NCBI GenBank assembly: GCA_013359255.1
Contig: JABWCF010000003.1
Location: forward strand, 1-64,000
Reading direction: 5' to 3'
Length of the DNA: 64,000 nt
Origin: Flavobacteriales bacterium
GTDB taxonomy: Bacteria; Bacteroidota; Bacteroidia; Flavobacteriales_E; Vicingaceae
Every line of letters begins with the position of its first letter. Position 1 is the stretch's first letter. A program made the position numbers and the translations under genes. The notes under the pieces were generated by a model. The model was not told the DNA's origin and did not search any database. It worked only from the letters and a program-made list of their open reading frames with translations. This document shows positions 8,598 through 18,475 of this stretch, piece after piece.

Positions 8598-9106
8598 CTA
8601 TGCACCGTAAATACTTTTATTTAAATAAAACAGCAAATCATTTAATTTAAAGGTTTCTCTAACACTGGTTTGCTTATCCAAAATAGTTCCGCTATATACT
8701 TCCGATTCTAAGGCAAAGGTATTATCATCGCATCTAAAAAAAATCAGATAAAGTATAACATGTAATTTTTGTAAAGATGATCTAACCGCTTGCAGATTAC
8801 CCATTAAATCGCTTGTATAGGTAGTATACGGATTAGTATAATCGTAAGTACGATAACAAACTTTGTTTAGCGTTTCGTTTTGGTATTTAATATTTTTCTT
8901 ACCCTCAAAATAATTTTTGGTGTGTTGTTTTAATTCTTCCAAGGGCAGATTAAAAAAGTATTCTTGTAATAATTGCTTTTTTCTGTTTTAAGTTCGTGTA
9001 TTAATTTGCGTTTACATTCCTGCTTATACTTTTGAACATATACCCTATTGCCCAAGCCCAACAGTAAAATTATCAGCAGGCTTTGTATTATTTTTATTCT
9101 CTTCAT
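8598..9106 (-). pseudogene. Frameshifted gene for a small membrane-anchored protein
   Basis: Two overlapping minus-strand reading frames look like halves of one gene. The first starts at ATG 9106 (MKRIKIIQSLLIILLLGLG, a signal anchor) and runs out at about 8931; the second covers about 8990-8598 but has no ATG. The frames join smoothly if one A is added to the six-A run at about 8976-8981 (minus strand GAAAAAAGC), giving HELKTEKKQLLQEYFFNLPL. The restored product would be about 170 residues: an N-terminal anchor, a charged helix, and a soluble domain (CYRTYDYTNPYTTY, ILYLIFFRCDD). No function is recognised. It is either a recent pseudogene or a homopolymer sequencing error. Confidence 0.5.
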
Positions 9107-9143
9107 TACTTTTACTATACCGAGCAAGTAATATAGATAGAAA

Positions 9144-10379
9144 TTACTTCAACTTCAGAATAACAATTTCTACTCTACGATTTGCTGCGTGTTGGCTTGG
9201 AGTAACGGGATTTGGATAAAGCATTTTAGAATTTCCGTATCCGTTGGCTTTTAATCTTTTTTCCAAAATTCCGTTTTCGATTAAAAATTGTTTCACGGCC
9301 TCTGCCCTGTTATCAGATAGTTTTCTAAATTCGTTTGTATTGCTTGAATTAGGGCCATTTACATGCCCCTGAATTTCGATTATGGCATTTTCATTTTCTT
9401 TCATAAAATGCAGCAGGGCATGTAACGAGGGCTCTGAGGTGGGCAATAAAACGGCCTCATTTCCGTAGAACTGAATGTTCGATAAATTTACTTTCTCTCC
9501 CTCTTTAATCGGAGCCAATACAATTTGCACAATTTCTTTGCTTCCTTGTTTACCAGCAGTAACCGAACGGCTTTCGAACATATATCCTTTGGCACTTGCA
9601 TTTATATTAAAAGACTCATAGGGTTTAACCGAGAGGCGGTATTCACTGGCAAAAAGAGAAGTGTCTTTTCTAGAGGCAAGTCCCATTAAATTTATCTCGG
9701 CAATAAGGGGTGTTTTTTTATCGGGCATAAAAATACGTATCGCTATTTCGGCAAATTTTTCGGGCAACTCCATTTTGTTTTCTGATTTATTTTCTGTTTT
9801 TTCAACCGTACGTATTACTTTATTTTGGGCAATAGGTAAACTTATTTTTAGCGTATGCCCCTTACCGGATTTGCTCCAGTTGTTTGTTACAAGAATTATT
9901 TGTTGATTTTCTTTTACAAATATTGAAGCGGAATAGGCATTACCTACTCCCGATGGCACAAATTGACTTTTTGCATTTTTTGACAAACCCGTTTTGCCTC
10001 CATTATTTTTATCAACCCTAGAGATGTTGGATCTATGAGGCTTAAGTGCTACAATGGAATTACAATCGGTATTTTTGTCTGAAACATACACTAAAAAATC
10101 CCAGTCATCATTGGCATCATCGGGAATTAACTCAAAGGTAAATTCTCCGCTTTGGGTAATAGGTATTTTGTACCAAACCGATTGCTCCTCTTCGGGAAAT
10201 AGATACGGATGACGGAGAAGATTTCCTGAAATTTCTTTTTTATTTCCAAAATTTAACACATGCCCGGTTTGGTAAATTGAATCCATTAAAACAACGGCCG
10301 AATGACAGTCGCTAAAATGTTGTTGTGCAAAAACTGAATTCGTAAAAAGTATTAATACGATTAAAAACTTTGTGTGCAT
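9144..10379 (-). CDS. OmpA-family peptidoglycan-associated outer-membrane protein
   Basis: A 411-residue protein with signal peptide (MHTKFLIVLILFTNSVFAQ). Residues about 22-185 resemble the secreted beta-sandwich domain found at the N-terminus of many Bacteroidota surface proteins (CHSAVVLMD, SVWYKIPITQSGEFTFEL, DWDFLVYVSD). A middle segment of about 100 residues is probably a small beta domain. Residues about 295-411 are an OmpA-like domain: IEIQGHVNGP, LSDNRAEAVKQFLIENGI, LKANGYGNSKM, ANRRVEIVILK. The usual Asp of the peptidoglycan-binding motif (TDxxG) is replaced by Asn in HVNGP, while the Arg (DNRAEAV) is kept. It likely links the outer membrane to the wall. Three bases separate it from metH upstream, so it may be read through from that operon. 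Confidence 0.8.
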   Translation of the reverse strand: MHTKFLIVLILFTNSVFAQQHFSDCHSAVVLMDSIYQTGHVLNFGNKKEISGNLLRHPYLFPEEEQSVWYKIPITQSGEFTFELIPDDANDDWDFLVYVSDKNTDCNSIVALKPHRSNISRVDKNNGGKTGLSKNAKSQFVPSGVGNAYSASIFVKENQQIILVTNNWSKSGKGHTLKISLPIAQNKVIRTVEKTENKSENKMELPEKFAEIAIRIFMPDKKTPLIAEINLMGLASRKDTSLFASEYRLSVKPYESFNINASAKGYMFESRSVTAGKQGSKEIVQIVLAPIKEGEKVNLSNIQFYGNEAVLLPTSEPSLHALLHFMKENENAIIEIQGHVNGPNSSNTNEFRKLSDNRAEAVKQFLIENGILEKRLKANGYGNSKMLYPNPVTPSQHAANRRVEIVILKLK

Positions 10380-10382
10380 ACT

Positions 10383-13300
10383 TTAATAATTTAATGCCGA
10401 AGTGAGCCATTTTTCGGTGTCTTGGAGAGATGCAGCTTTTCTTTTAGCCAAATCTTCTACCTGATCTTTTTCTATTTTACCTACTCCGAAATATTTTGCC
10501 TGCGGATGGGCAAAATACCAACCACTAACCGAAGCTGCCGGATACATGGCTAAACTTTCGGTTAATGTTACCCCTGAATTCTTTTCGGCATTTAACAAAG
10601 TAAATATTTTTATTTTTTCGGTATGGTCAGGGCAAGCCGGGTATCCGGGTGCAGGTCTTATACCTGTGTAATTTTCTTTTATTAACTCTTCTGTATTCAA
10701 ATTTTCGTTTGGAGCATAAGCCCATAACTCCTTGCGCACATACGCATGCATGTATTCGGCAAAAGCTTCGGCTAGCCTGTCGGCAATAGCTTTTAGCATA
10801 ATACTGCTATAATCATCGTGCTGCTCTTCAAATGTTTTCAGGTGTTTTTCAATGCCGATTCCGCAGGTTACTACAAAACAACCTATATAATCCTTTTGCC
10901 CACTCTGTTTGGTTGCAACAAAATCGGCCAGGCACATATTATATGCCCCACTTGCTTTTTTAGTTTGCTGACGAAGATTATGATTAATGGCAAGAGTTTC
11001 GTTTCTGTTTTCGTTGGTATATATTTCTATATCGTCATCGTTTACAGTATTGGCCGGAAAAATTCCTGCTACAGCATTGGCTGTAAGCCAGTTTTCACTT
11101 ATTATTTTCTGAAGCATTTTTTGGGCATCGTTAAACAATTTAGTTGCTTCGTTGCCCACATGTTCATCTTGCAATATGCTGGGGTATCTACCTTTTAACT
11201 CCCAGGTTTGAAAAAAAGGTGTCCAATCTATTAAATGCTGAAATATTGAAATATCGAAATGTTTTAATGTTTTTATTCCTAAAAAATGAGGTTTCACAAT
11301 TTCTTGTGTATTCCAATTTATTGGAAATTTATTTTTTCTGGCATCGGCAAGCGAAACTTTTTCTTTAAAGGCAGTACGATTTTCGTGTTGTTTGCGTAGC
11401 TGTGCATATTCAGTTTTTACCTCATTTACAAAACCGGAATGGTTGGTTGCAAGTAAATTGGCAAGCACCGGCACTGAACGAGAAGCATCGAGTACATACA
11501 CGGTTTGAGCATTGGCGTAATGAGGTTCAATCTTTACGGCTGTATGTACTTTAGAAGTGGTAGCTCCTCCAATTAAAAGAGGAATAGTAAAATGTTGTTT
11601 CTGCATCTCTTTAGCCACATTTACCATTTCATCAAGCGAAGGGGTTATTAACCCACTTAAGCCAATGGCATCAACCTTTTCTATTTTGGCAGTTTCCAAT
11701 ATTTTTTCGGTTGGCACCATAACACCCAAATCTATTATTTCGTAGTTATTGCAAGCTAACACAACCGCTACTATGTTTTTGCCAATATCATGCACATCGC
11801 CTTTTACGGTAGCTAATAAGATTTTCTTCGCATTAGAGCTAATGCCTTTTTGATTGGAACTCTCGATAAAAGGCTGCAAATAAGCCACTGCTTTTTTCAT
11901 TACACGGGCACTTTTTACCACTTGGGGCAGAAACATTTTTCCGCTGCCAAACAAATCGCCTACCACGTTCATGCCTGCCATTAGCGGCCCTTCTATAATT
12001 TTTAATGGAGCATCAAAAGCCTTTAGAGCTTCGCACATGTCAGCCTCAATAAAATCGGTAATGCCGTTTACCAACGAATGGGTAATTCTGTTTTGTAAAG
12101 TAGTGCTTCTCCACTCTTCGTCTTTCTTGCTTTTTTCTACGCTTTTTCCTTTTACCTGCTCGGCATAACTTACTAACTTTTCGGTAGCATCATGGCTTTT
12201 ATTAAACAATACATCTTCTATTAATTGCAAAAACCCCTTATCAATATTTTCGTACACACGCAACTGTGAAGGATTTACTATACCCATATCCATTCCGGCC
12301 TGTATGCCATGGTATAGAAAAGCGGCATGAATGGCTTCTCGCATAGGGTCGTTTCCTCTAAAAGAAAAAGAAACATTGCTCACCCCTCCGCTTACCTTAG
12401 CTAGCAGAAGGTTCTGCTTTATCCATTTAGTGGCTTCAAAAAAATCGAGGGCATTTCTACGATGTTCTTCCATGCCGGTGGCAACGGGAAAAATATTGGG
12501 GTCGAAAATAATATCTTGGGGAGGAAACTGCAATTGGTTTACTAAAATATGATATGCTCTTTGGCAAATATCTATTCTTCGCTGCAGAGTATCGGCTTGT
12601 CCTTTTTCATCGAAAGCCATTACCACTACGGCTGCTCCGTATTTCTTAATCAGGTTAGCCTGACGGATAAATTCTTTTTCGCTCTCTTTTAAAGAAATAG
12701 AATTTACAATCCCTTTTCCTTGTGTGCACTGTAATCCTTTTTCAATTACGTTAAATTTAGAGGAGTCTATCATTATAGGCACACGCGAAATATCGGGTTC
12801 GGCAGCAATCAGGTTCAAAAAAGTACACATAGCCTCTTCGGCATCAAGCATGGCTTCGTCCATGCAAATATCTATTACCTGTGCCCCACCTTCCACTTGC
12901 TCGCGGGCTACCGAAAGAGCCTCATCGTACTTGTTGTCTAAAATAAGTCGTGCGAATTTTTTAGAACCTGTAACATTGGTGCGCTCTCCAATATTCATAA
13001 AATTGCTTTCTGGTGTAAGCGTTACCGCTTCCAATCCGCTTAAACGAAGATATGGTTTTATAAGCGGAATTTTTCGGGGTATGGCTTTACCTACTTCTTG
13101 AGCAATATGTGCAATGTGTTCGGGTGTGGTGCCACAGCAACCGCCCACCATATTTACAAAACCACTTTCTAAAAAATCGTGTATTTGGCAAGCCATGTGG
13201 TGTGGGGTTTCATCGTACTCGCCAAACTGGTTTGGCAAACCCGCATTTGGATAAGCACTAATAAAAAAAGGGGCTTTTTCTGAAAGTTCTTTTAAATAGG

Positions 13301-14051
13301 GGCGCATTTCTTTTGCCCCTAGTGCACAATTTAAACCTATGCTTAACAAATTTACATGCGATACGGAATTTAAAAAGGCTTCTACCGTTTGTCCGCTAAG
13401 TGTTCTTCCGCTAGCATCGGTAATGGTACCCGAAATCATAATAGGAAGTTCTATTCCTTTTTCTTCAAATACGGTTTGAATAGCAAACAATGTTGCTTTG
13501 GCATTTAAGGTATCGAAAATGGTTTCTGCGAGCAGAACATCCACTCCGCCATCTATTAAAGCGGCTACTTGTTCTTTATAGGCGTCAACTAGTTCATTCC
13601 ATGTTATAGCCCGATAACCAGGGTTGTTTACATCGGGCGAAAGCGAAAGGGTACGGTTGGTAGGACCAATGGCTCCAGCAACAAAAATATCTTCTCTGTT
13701 GTTGGAAGTTTTAAACTCGTTTGCCGCTTGGCGAGCTATTTTAGCCGCTTCCAGATTTATTTCGTAGGCCAACTCTTGCATATTATAATCGGCTAATGAA
13801 ATACGCTGTGCGTTAAAGGTGTTGGTTTCTATAATATTTGCACCGGCTTGCAAATACTGCAAATGAATATTTTTTATTATTTCGGCTTGAGTTAAAACCA
13901 ATAAATCGTTATTACCTTTTAAATCGCTTTCCCAGTTTTTAAAACGCTCACCACGGTAATCGGCTTCTCCGAGTTTGTGTTGCTGAATCATGGTGCCCAT
14001 GGCACCATCTAACACCAATATTTTTTGTTGAAGAAGTTCTCTAATGTTCAT
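10383..14051 (-). CDS. metH: Cobalamin-dependent methionine synthase
   Basis: A 1222-residue full-length MetH: it methylates homocysteine using 5-methyltetrahydrofolate through a bound cobalamin. Domains in order: homocysteine-binding barrel ([18 protein letters not shown]; zinc cysteines in GLNCALGA and [10 protein letters not shown]), pterin-binding barrel ([18 protein letters not shown]), cobalamin domain with axial ligand H754 in DVHDIGKN and the [14 protein letters not shown] loop, and the C-terminal SAM-binding reactivation domain ([15 protein letters not shown]). The start at ATG 14051 ([10 protein letters not shown]) was chosen because the longer frame from 14114 adds 21 unrelated residues and overlaps the upstream gene much more. 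The true start still overlaps that gene by 11 bases. I saw no cobalamin or SAM riboswitch ahead of the operon. Confidence 0.96.
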   Translation of the reverse strand: MNIRELLQQKILVLDGAMGTMIQQHKLGEADYRGERFKNWESDLKGNNDLLVLTQAEIIKNIHLQYLQAGANIIETNTFNAQRISLADYNMQELAYEINLEAAKIARQAANEFKTSNNREDIFVAGAIGPTNRTLSLSPDVNNPGYRAITWNELVDAYKEQVAALIDGGVDVLLAETIFDTLNAKATLFAIQTVFEEKGIELPIMISGTITDASGRTLSGQTVEAFLNSVSHVNLLSIGLNCALGAKEMRPYLKELSEKAPFFISAYPNAGLPNQFGEYDETPHHMACQIHDFLESGFVNMVGGCCGTTPEHIAHIAQEVGKAIPRKIPLIKPYLRLSGLEAVTLTPESNFMNIGERTNVTGSKKFARLILDNKYDEALSVAREQVEGGAQVIDICMDEAMLDAEEAMCTFLNLIAAEPDISRVPIMIDSSKFNVIEKGLQCTQGKGIVNSISLKESEKEFIRQANLIKKYGAAVVVMAFDEKGQADTLQRRIDICQRAYHILVNQLQFPPQDIIFDPNIFPVATGMEEHRRNALDFFEATKWIKQNLLLAKVSGGVSNVSFSFRGNDPMREAIHAAFLYHGIQAGMDMGIVNPSQLRVYENIDKGFLQLIEDVLFNKSHDATEKLVSYAEQVKGKSVEKSKKDEEWRSTTLQNRITHSLVNGITDFIEADMCEALKAFDAPLKIIEGPLMAGMNVVGDLFGSGKMFLPQVVKSARVMKKAVAYLQPFIESSNQKGISSNAKKILLATVKGDVHDIGKNIVAVVLACNNYEIIDLGVMVPTEKILETAKIEKVDAIGLSGLITPSLDEMVNVAKEMQKQHFTIPLLIGGATTSKVHTAVKIEPHYANAQTVYVLDASRSVPVLANLLATNHSGFVNEVKTEYAQLRKQHENRTAFKEKVSLADARKNKFPINWNTQEIVKPHFLGIKTLKHFDISIFQHLIDWTPFFQTWELKGRYPSILQDEHVGNEATKLFNDAQKMLQKIISENWLTANAVAGIFPANTVNDDDIEIYTNENRNETLAINHNLRQQTKKASGAYNMCLADFVATKQSGQKDYIGCFVVTCGIGIEKHLKTFEEQHDDYSSIMLKAIADRLAEAFAEYMHAYVRKELWAYAPNENLNTEELIKENYTGIRPAPGYPACPDHTEKIKIFTLLNAEKNSGVTLTESLAMYPAASVSGWYFAHPQAKYFGVGKIEKDQVEDLAKRKAASLQDTEKWLTSALNY

Positions 14052-14298
14052 TATTCGGGGAAGGGTGGCTAATCTCTTTTGCTTTTTGGTTATTTCTATA
14101 AATAAGGTAACCAATTACCACAAACAAAACATAGGGAATAAACATTAAATACAAGATGCCGTTATTTACACCTTCTGCAATATCTCCTCCCGCTTGTCCG
14201 TTAGACTCTATCACTGCTTTGCATATAGAGCACTGCGAAAATAGGTGCTCGTCAAGCGAAAGTATAATTGCAAATAATAAAAAAACTTTTTTGTTCAT
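14041..14298 (-). CDS. Small membrane protein upstream of metH
   Basis: An 85-residue protein with a signal peptide ([15 protein letters not shown]), a CxxC motif right after it ([14 protein letters not shown]), and one membrane helix at about residues 50-68 ([19 protein letters not shown]) followed by a basic cytoplasmic tail. Small proteins of this layout are common in Bacteroidota, but I know of no assigned function; the exposed CxxC could bind metal or be redox-active. It has its own perfect -7 element (minus-strand TAACTTTG at 14313-14306) and overlaps the metH start by 11 bases, so metH translation is probably coupled to it. Confidence 0.75.
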   Translation of the reverse strand: MNKKVFLLFAIILSLDEHLFSQCSICKAVIESNGQAGGDIAEGVNNGILYLMFIPYVLFVVIGYLIYRNNQKAKEISHPSPNNEH

Positions 14299-14305
14299 TC
14301 CTTTG

Positions 14306-14313
14306 CAAAGTTA
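14306..14313 (-). promoter_or_regulatory. -7 promoter element for the metH operon
   Basis: Minus-strand TAACTTTG matches TAnnTTTG exactly and lies 8 bases before the ATG at 14298, so the transcript would have almost no 5' leader. No clear -33 TTG is seen at the expected distance. Confidence 0.5.
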
Positions 14314-14451
14314 GTTAAAAGAATATACAGTAATATCATGTAAATGGTTTACTGAGAGATTGCAATTACTTAGAGATTCATTTTGTTTTAATCTTTCAAA
14401 TATTGTTCAGTTTCTTAATTCTTGCTTCTTTTGCAGTAAATTACAATATCC

Positions 14452-15897
14452 GTGGAAACCATAAAAAGAACTAAAATTAAAGACCTTCTCATATCAAAGC
14501 CTGATGGACGAGAAATAAATGTAAAAGGCTGGGTGCGTACCTTTAGAAATAACCAGTTTATAAGCATAAACGATGGCTCTACCATACACAACCTGCAAGC
14601 CGTTATAAACTTCGAAAACACTGCTTCAGAAACCTTAAAACGCATTTCCACCGGAGCTGCTCTAAGTATTACCGGCAAACTGGTGCCTTCGTTAGGCAAA
14701 GGGCAAACAATGGAATTACAAGCAGAAACATTGGAAATACTGGGCGATTGCGACCCGGAACAATACCCTTTGCAATTAAAAAACAGACCTAGTTTAGAAT
14801 ACCTACGAGAAAATGCACATCTGCGTTTTAGAACAAATACATTCTCTGCCATTTTCAGAATACGGCATGCCTTGGCATTTGCTATTCATGATTTTTTTAA
14901 TAAAAGAGGATTTGTGTATCTCAACACTCCAATTATTACCGCCTCCGATGCCGAAGGAGCAGGCGAAATGTTTCATGTTACATCACTAAGCATAGCTAAT
15001 CCGCCACGAAACGAAACAGGAAAAGTTGATTTTAAAGAAGATTTTTTTGGAAAGGAAACCCACCTCACCGTTTCCGGGCAACTGGAAGCCGAATTAGGAG
15101 CAATGGCATTGGGCGAAGTGTACACCTTTGGTCCCACTTTTAGGGCAGAAAACTCAAACACCACCCGCCACCTTGCCGAATTTTGGATGATTGAACCGGA
15201 AGTAGCTTTTGCCAATTTAAACGATGATATGGATTTGGCAGAAGATTTACTAAAATACGTAATGCGGCACGTACTGGATAATTGTAAAGACGATTTGGAA
15301 TTTTTAAACAATCGCTTTTTAGAAGAAGAAAAAACTAAGCCCCAACAAGACCGTGCCGAACTGGATTTGTTGCAAAAACTACATTTCTGCACCGATAATA
15401 AATTTGAACGCATTACGTACACCGAAGCTATTGAGATACTAAAAAACAGTACGCCCAACAAAAAGAAAAAATTTCAATATTTCATAAACGAGTGGGGAGT
15501 AGATTTACAATCGGAACACGAACGCTTTTTGGTAGAAAAACACTTTAAAAAACCAGTTATTCTTACCGATTACCCAAAAGAAATAAAAGCTTTTTACATG
15601 CGGCTGAATGATGATAATAAAACCGTAAGAGCCATGGATATTTTATTTCCCGGAATTGGTGAAATTATTGGAGGTTCGCAACGTGAAGAACGATTAGACA
15701 TTTTAGAAAACAAAATGAAAACCATGAACATACCTGCCGAAGAAATGTACTGGTATTTAGATACCCGCAGATTTGGTTCTGCCCCCCACGCAGGTTTTGG
15801 ATTAGGTTTTGAACGATTGGTGCTTTTTGTTACAGGAATGACCAACATACGAGACGTAATACCTTTTCCTCGTTTTCCTAAAAGTGCCGAATTTTAA
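14452..15897 (+). CDS. asnS: Asparaginyl-tRNA synthetase
   Basis: A 481-residue class IIb synthetase that charges tRNA-Asn. The N-terminal OB-fold anticodon-binding domain covers about 15-115 ([20 protein letters not shown]). The catalytic domain carries motif 2 ([21 protein letters not shown] region, about 225-245) and motif 3 ([15 protein letters not shown], about 455-470). A segment of about 60 residues between them, rich in charged residues ([16 protein letters not shown]), is usual in Bacteroidota AsnRS. The start is GTG 14452; no ATG in frame lies at a better place, and the N-terminus fits the family. It is followed 48 bases later by rpoN, an order seen widely in this phylum. Confidence 0.96.
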   Translation: METIKRTKIKDLLISKPDGREINVKGWVRTFRNNQFISINDGSTIHNLQAVINFENTASETLKRISTGAALSITGKLVPSLGKGQTMELQAETLEILGDCDPEQYPLQLKNRPSLEYLRENAHLRFRTNTFSAIFRIRHALAFAIHDFFNKRGFVYLNTPIITASDAEGAGEMFHVTSLSIANPPRNETGKVDFKEDFFGKETHLTVSGQLEAELGAMALGEVYTFGPTFRAENSNTTRHLAEFWMIEPEVAFANLNDDMDLAEDLLKYVMRHVLDNCKDDLEFLNNRFLEEEKTKPQQDRAELDLLQKLHFCTDNKFERITYTEAIEILKNSTPNKKKKFQYFINEWGVDLQSEHERFLVEKHFKKPVILTDYPKEIKAFYMRLNDDNKTVRAMDILFPGIGEIIGGSQREERLDILENKMKTMNIPAEEMYWYLDTRRFGSAPHAGFGLGFERLVLFVTGMTNIRDVIPFPRFPKSAEF

Positions 15898-15913
15898 TTT
15901 TGGAATAATTTTG
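15895..15913 (+). promoter_or_regulatory. Two overlapping -7 elements before rpoN
   Basis: TAATTTTG occurs twice, at 15895-15902 (starting on the asnS stop codon) and 15906-15913. Both match TAnnTTTG and would start transcription 25-40 nt before the rpoN ATG, so rpoN may be transcribed on its own as well as from asnS. Confidence 0.4.
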
Positions 15914-15945
15914 GTTTAATTAAAACGAAGCCTTAATTTTAGAAT

Positions 15946-17406
15946 ATGCTAAAACAAACCCTACAACAGAAAATGCTGCAGAAGTTGTCTCCTCAACAGA
16001 TACAACTCATGAAACTATTGCAACTTCCCACGGTTGCTCTAGAGCAACGCATAAAAGAAGAATTGGAAATAAACCCTGCACTCGATGAAGGAAAAGATGA
16101 AGATGATACGGTGCAAGATAGCATAGACAGTAATGATTACGATGATGATTCACAGGTTTCGGAAGCCGAGAAAGAATTTGATTATTACGAATATTCAAAC
16201 GATGACGATACTCCCGACTATAAACTTTACGCAAACAATAAAGGAAAAGACGAAGAAACCCACCAAATGCCCGTTACCGGAGGAGTTACCTTTCACGAAG
16301 TGTTAGAAGCACAGCTTAGGCTTACCCCACTTGGCGAAAACAAAATGAATGTGGCCAAACATTTAATCGGAAGTTTAGATGATTCCGGATATTTACGCAG
16401 AGAACTTTCGGCCATTATTGACGACTTGGCTTTCACACAAAATATAACCACCAACCTAAACGAATTACAAGATGCCCTTGCCATCATTCAGCAATTAGAC
16501 CCTCCAGGAGTGGGTGCCCGAAACCTGCAAGAATGCCTGCTTTTACAAATAAAACGTAAAGACAATAAAAAGCCCTCTGTAATTCTGGCAAGAGAAATTC
16601 TGCAAGAAAAATTTGAAGAATTTACAAAAAAACACTTCGATAAAATTTCCAAGTATTTCAATGCCAGTGCAAGCGAACTGAAAGATGCCATTGCCGAAAT
16701 ACTAAAGCTAAACCCTAAACCCGGCAATTCCATTGGCGAAGTAAGCAAAAGTGCTATGCAAATTGTACCCGATTATTTGCTAACAATAGAAGAAGACGAA
16801 ATCGTCATTTCCATGAATTCGCGTAATGCTCCAGAATTGAAAATTAGCAGAACATATGCGAATATGCTGGAAGATTATAGCCGCTCGAAAGAAAAATCGA
16901 AATCGCAACGCGATGCCGTAATGTTTGTGAAACAAAAACTAGATGCCGCCAAGTGGTTTATCGATGCCATACAGCAACGCCAAAACACCCTGCTTTACAC
17001 CATGGAAGCCATTGCCTCATACCAAAAAGAATATTTTTTAGAAGGAGATGAAACCAAGTTAAAACCTATGATTCTAAAAGATATTGCAGACATCGTAGGA
17101 TTGGATATTTCTACCGTATCGAGGGTAGTAAACAGTAAATACGTTCAAACACCCTACGGCACCTTTCTTTTAAAATCGTTCTTCTCCGAATCTCTTTCTA
17201 CCGATAGCGGTGAAGAAGTTTCTACCCGAGAAGTGAAAAAAATACTACAGGAAGAAATTGGAAAAGAAAGCAAGAAAAAACCACTTACAGACGACCATTT
17301 AGCCAAAGTGCTAAAACAAAAAGGCTATAATATAGCCCGTAGAACCGTTGCCAAATACCGCGAACAACTTGATATACCTGTAGCCAGAATGAGAAAGGAA
17401 TTATGA
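15946..17406 (+). CDS. rpoN: RNA polymerase sigma-54 factor
   Basis: A 486-residue sigma-54, the alternative sigma factor that needs AAA+ enhancer-binding proteins. Region I is the Gln/Leu-rich N-terminus (LKQTLQQKMLQKLSPQQIQ). Region II is an acidic linker (about 45-105, many Asp/Glu). Region III holds the core-binding domain (GVGARNLQECLLLQI) and the HTH (DIADIVGLDISTVSRVVN). The RpoN box ARRTVAKYRE is at 464-473 and is intact. No sigma-54 activator gene lies in this window. The stop codon overlaps the next start as ATGA. Confidence 0.96.
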   Translation: MLKQTLQQKMLQKLSPQQIQLMKLLQLPTVALEQRIKEELEINPALDEGKDEDDTVQDSIDSNDYDDDSQVSEAEKEFDYYEYSNDDDTPDYKLYANNKGKDEETHQMPVTGGVTFHEVLEAQLRLTPLGENKMNVAKHLIGSLDDSGYLRRELSAIIDDLAFTQNITTNLNELQDALAIIQQLDPPGVGARNLQECLLLQIKRKDNKKPSVILAREILQEKFEEFTKKHFDKISKYFNASASELKDAIAEILKLNPKPGNSIGEVSKSAMQIVPDYLLTIEEDEIVISMNSRNAPELKISRTYANMLEDYSRSKEKSKSQRDAVMFVKQKLDAAKWFIDAIQQRQNTLLYTMEAIASYQKEYFLEGDETKLKPMILKDIADIVGLDISTVSRVVNSKYVQTPYGTFLLKSFFSESLSTDSGEEVSTREVKKILQEEIGKESKKKPLTDDHLAKVLKQKGYNIARRTVAKYREQLDIPVARMRKEL

Positions 17407-18020
17407 TTAGAATATTTATCGGAGGACTGGCAAAACTCTTTTCTGTACTATTTCACCCCATTTTTATTCCCCTCATTGGTATTGCATTTATATTTCATTC
17501 CAACACCTATCTAAACTACACTATACACCCGGAACTTAAAAATGCAATTTATTTGCTAATAATACTCAACACCATTTTAATGCCTGTGGTAATTAGTTCA
17601 TTTTTGCTTTGGAAAGGAATGATTACGAGTATTAAAATGGAAAACCAAAAAGAAAGAACATTACCTTATATCGGAACAATAATATTTTATCTGCTAACCC
17701 TCTACTTACTCAAAGATGTGTATGTACCGTCCTTAGTATTTTTATTTATGATAGGTGCTGCCGTATCGGTATTTACCGCACTAATTATAAACTTGTTTTG
17801 GAAATTAAGTGCACATATGATTGGCATGGGTGGTTTGTGTGGAACTCTTATCTGCATCAGTCATAAGCTTCAAACCGATATGCTCCTATTCATTCTCTTA
17901 GCCATTATTATATCGGGTTTTGTTGGTGCTTCAAGAATATTATTAAAAGCTCATAACCCTAAACAAGTGTACGTAGGTTTTTTGATTGGGCTTTTTTGGC
18001 AACTACTCATTGTGCTTTAA
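17403..18020 (+). CDS. PAP2-like integral membrane protein
   Basis: A 205-residue protein with about six hydrophobic helices. Three short motifs resemble, in order, the PAP2 phosphatase signature: KMENQKERTLPY (like KxxxxxxRP), LSAHMIGMGG (like PSGH) and SRILLKAHNPKQVYVG (like SRxxxxxHxxxD). Key residues K, R, H, R and H are kept, but the Pro and Gly of PSGH and the final Asp are changed. It is therefore a PAP2-superfamily protein of uncertain activity, perhaps acting on a lipid phosphate or pyrophosphate. It overlaps rpoN by ATGA and must be translated with it; a similar gene after rpoN is frequent in Bacteroidota. Confidence 0.7.
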   Translation: MIRIFIGGLAKLFSVLFHPIFIPLIGIAFIFHSNTYLNYTIHPELKNAIYLLIILNTILMPVVISSFLLWKGMITSIKMENQKERTLPYIGTIIFYLLTLYLLKDVYVPSLVFLFMIGAAVSVFTALIINLFWKLSAHMIGMGGLCGTLICISHKLQTDMLLFILLAIIISGFVGASRILLKAHNPKQVYVGFLIGLFWQLLIVL

Positions 18021-18115
18021 TAAAGCAACTGAAGGGCTCTTTTTATCGTCATTAATAAACAGCAATTTGTTAACATAAAACCATTCGCTAAAATTAACGT
18101 ACAAAGGAAATAAAT

Positions 18116-18123
18116 TAACTTTG
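18116..18123 (+). promoter_or_regulatory. -7 promoter element before a small gene
   Basis: TAACTTTG is an exact TAnnTTTG match, 20 bases before the TTG start at 18144. It supports separate transcription of that 96-codon gene and its TTG start. Confidence 0.5.
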
Positions 18124-18143
18124 CCGATAATATATTAAAAATT

Positions 18144-18434
18144 TTGACATCCGGATTTAATACAAACGATAAGTATCTAAATGATATTTTAAGAAAAAGT
18201 TCGAGCAAATCGCTACTTGGAATTACCACTATTAACGATTTGCGAGACATGGAATTCAATAATATTGAAATTACTCCCCAACATCGTTTGGCATTAAAAA
18301 ATTTTGACAGATACAGAATCAATCAGCTCAAAAAAGTAAAGTCAGATGCCGCCTTTCACAACAAGTACATGCAACTTCAGGCTATCGCTAACCTTATGCC
18401 CTACGAAGAATTTTTAAAAGAAGAATACTTTTAG
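18144..18434 (+). CDS. Small soluble protein of unknown function
   Basis: A 96-residue protein with no signal peptide or membrane segment. It starts at a TTG 20 bases after a perfect -7 element. It is rich in Lys, Asn and Leu and mostly helical by eye: KYLNDILRKSSSKSLLG, HRLALKNFDRYRINQLKK, NKYMQLQAIANLMPYEEF. An opposite-strand frame over 18017-18322 was rejected because it lacks a promoter and has poor composition. No function is recognised. The length, promoter and codon use make it a likely real gene. Confidence 0.6.
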   Translation: MTSGFNTNDKYLNDILRKSSSKSLLGITTINDLRDMEFNNIEITPQHRLALKNFDRYRINQLKKVKSDAAFHNKYMQLQAIANLMPYEEFLKEEYF

Positions 18435-18475
18435 TATCTTCGTTCCTCTTTTCGTACACTTTAAAATACATCTAT

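Noticed and set aside
8970-8990. Programmed ribosomal frameshift at the A-run
   Set aside because: The A AAA AGC arrangement in the zero frame does not allow good re-pairing in the A site and no stimulating structure is seen; a plain one-base indel is simpler.
14299-14451. Cobalamin or SAM riboswitch upstream of the metH operon
   Set aside because: The -7 element leaves only a few bases of leader before the first gene, and no B12-box-like sequence was found.
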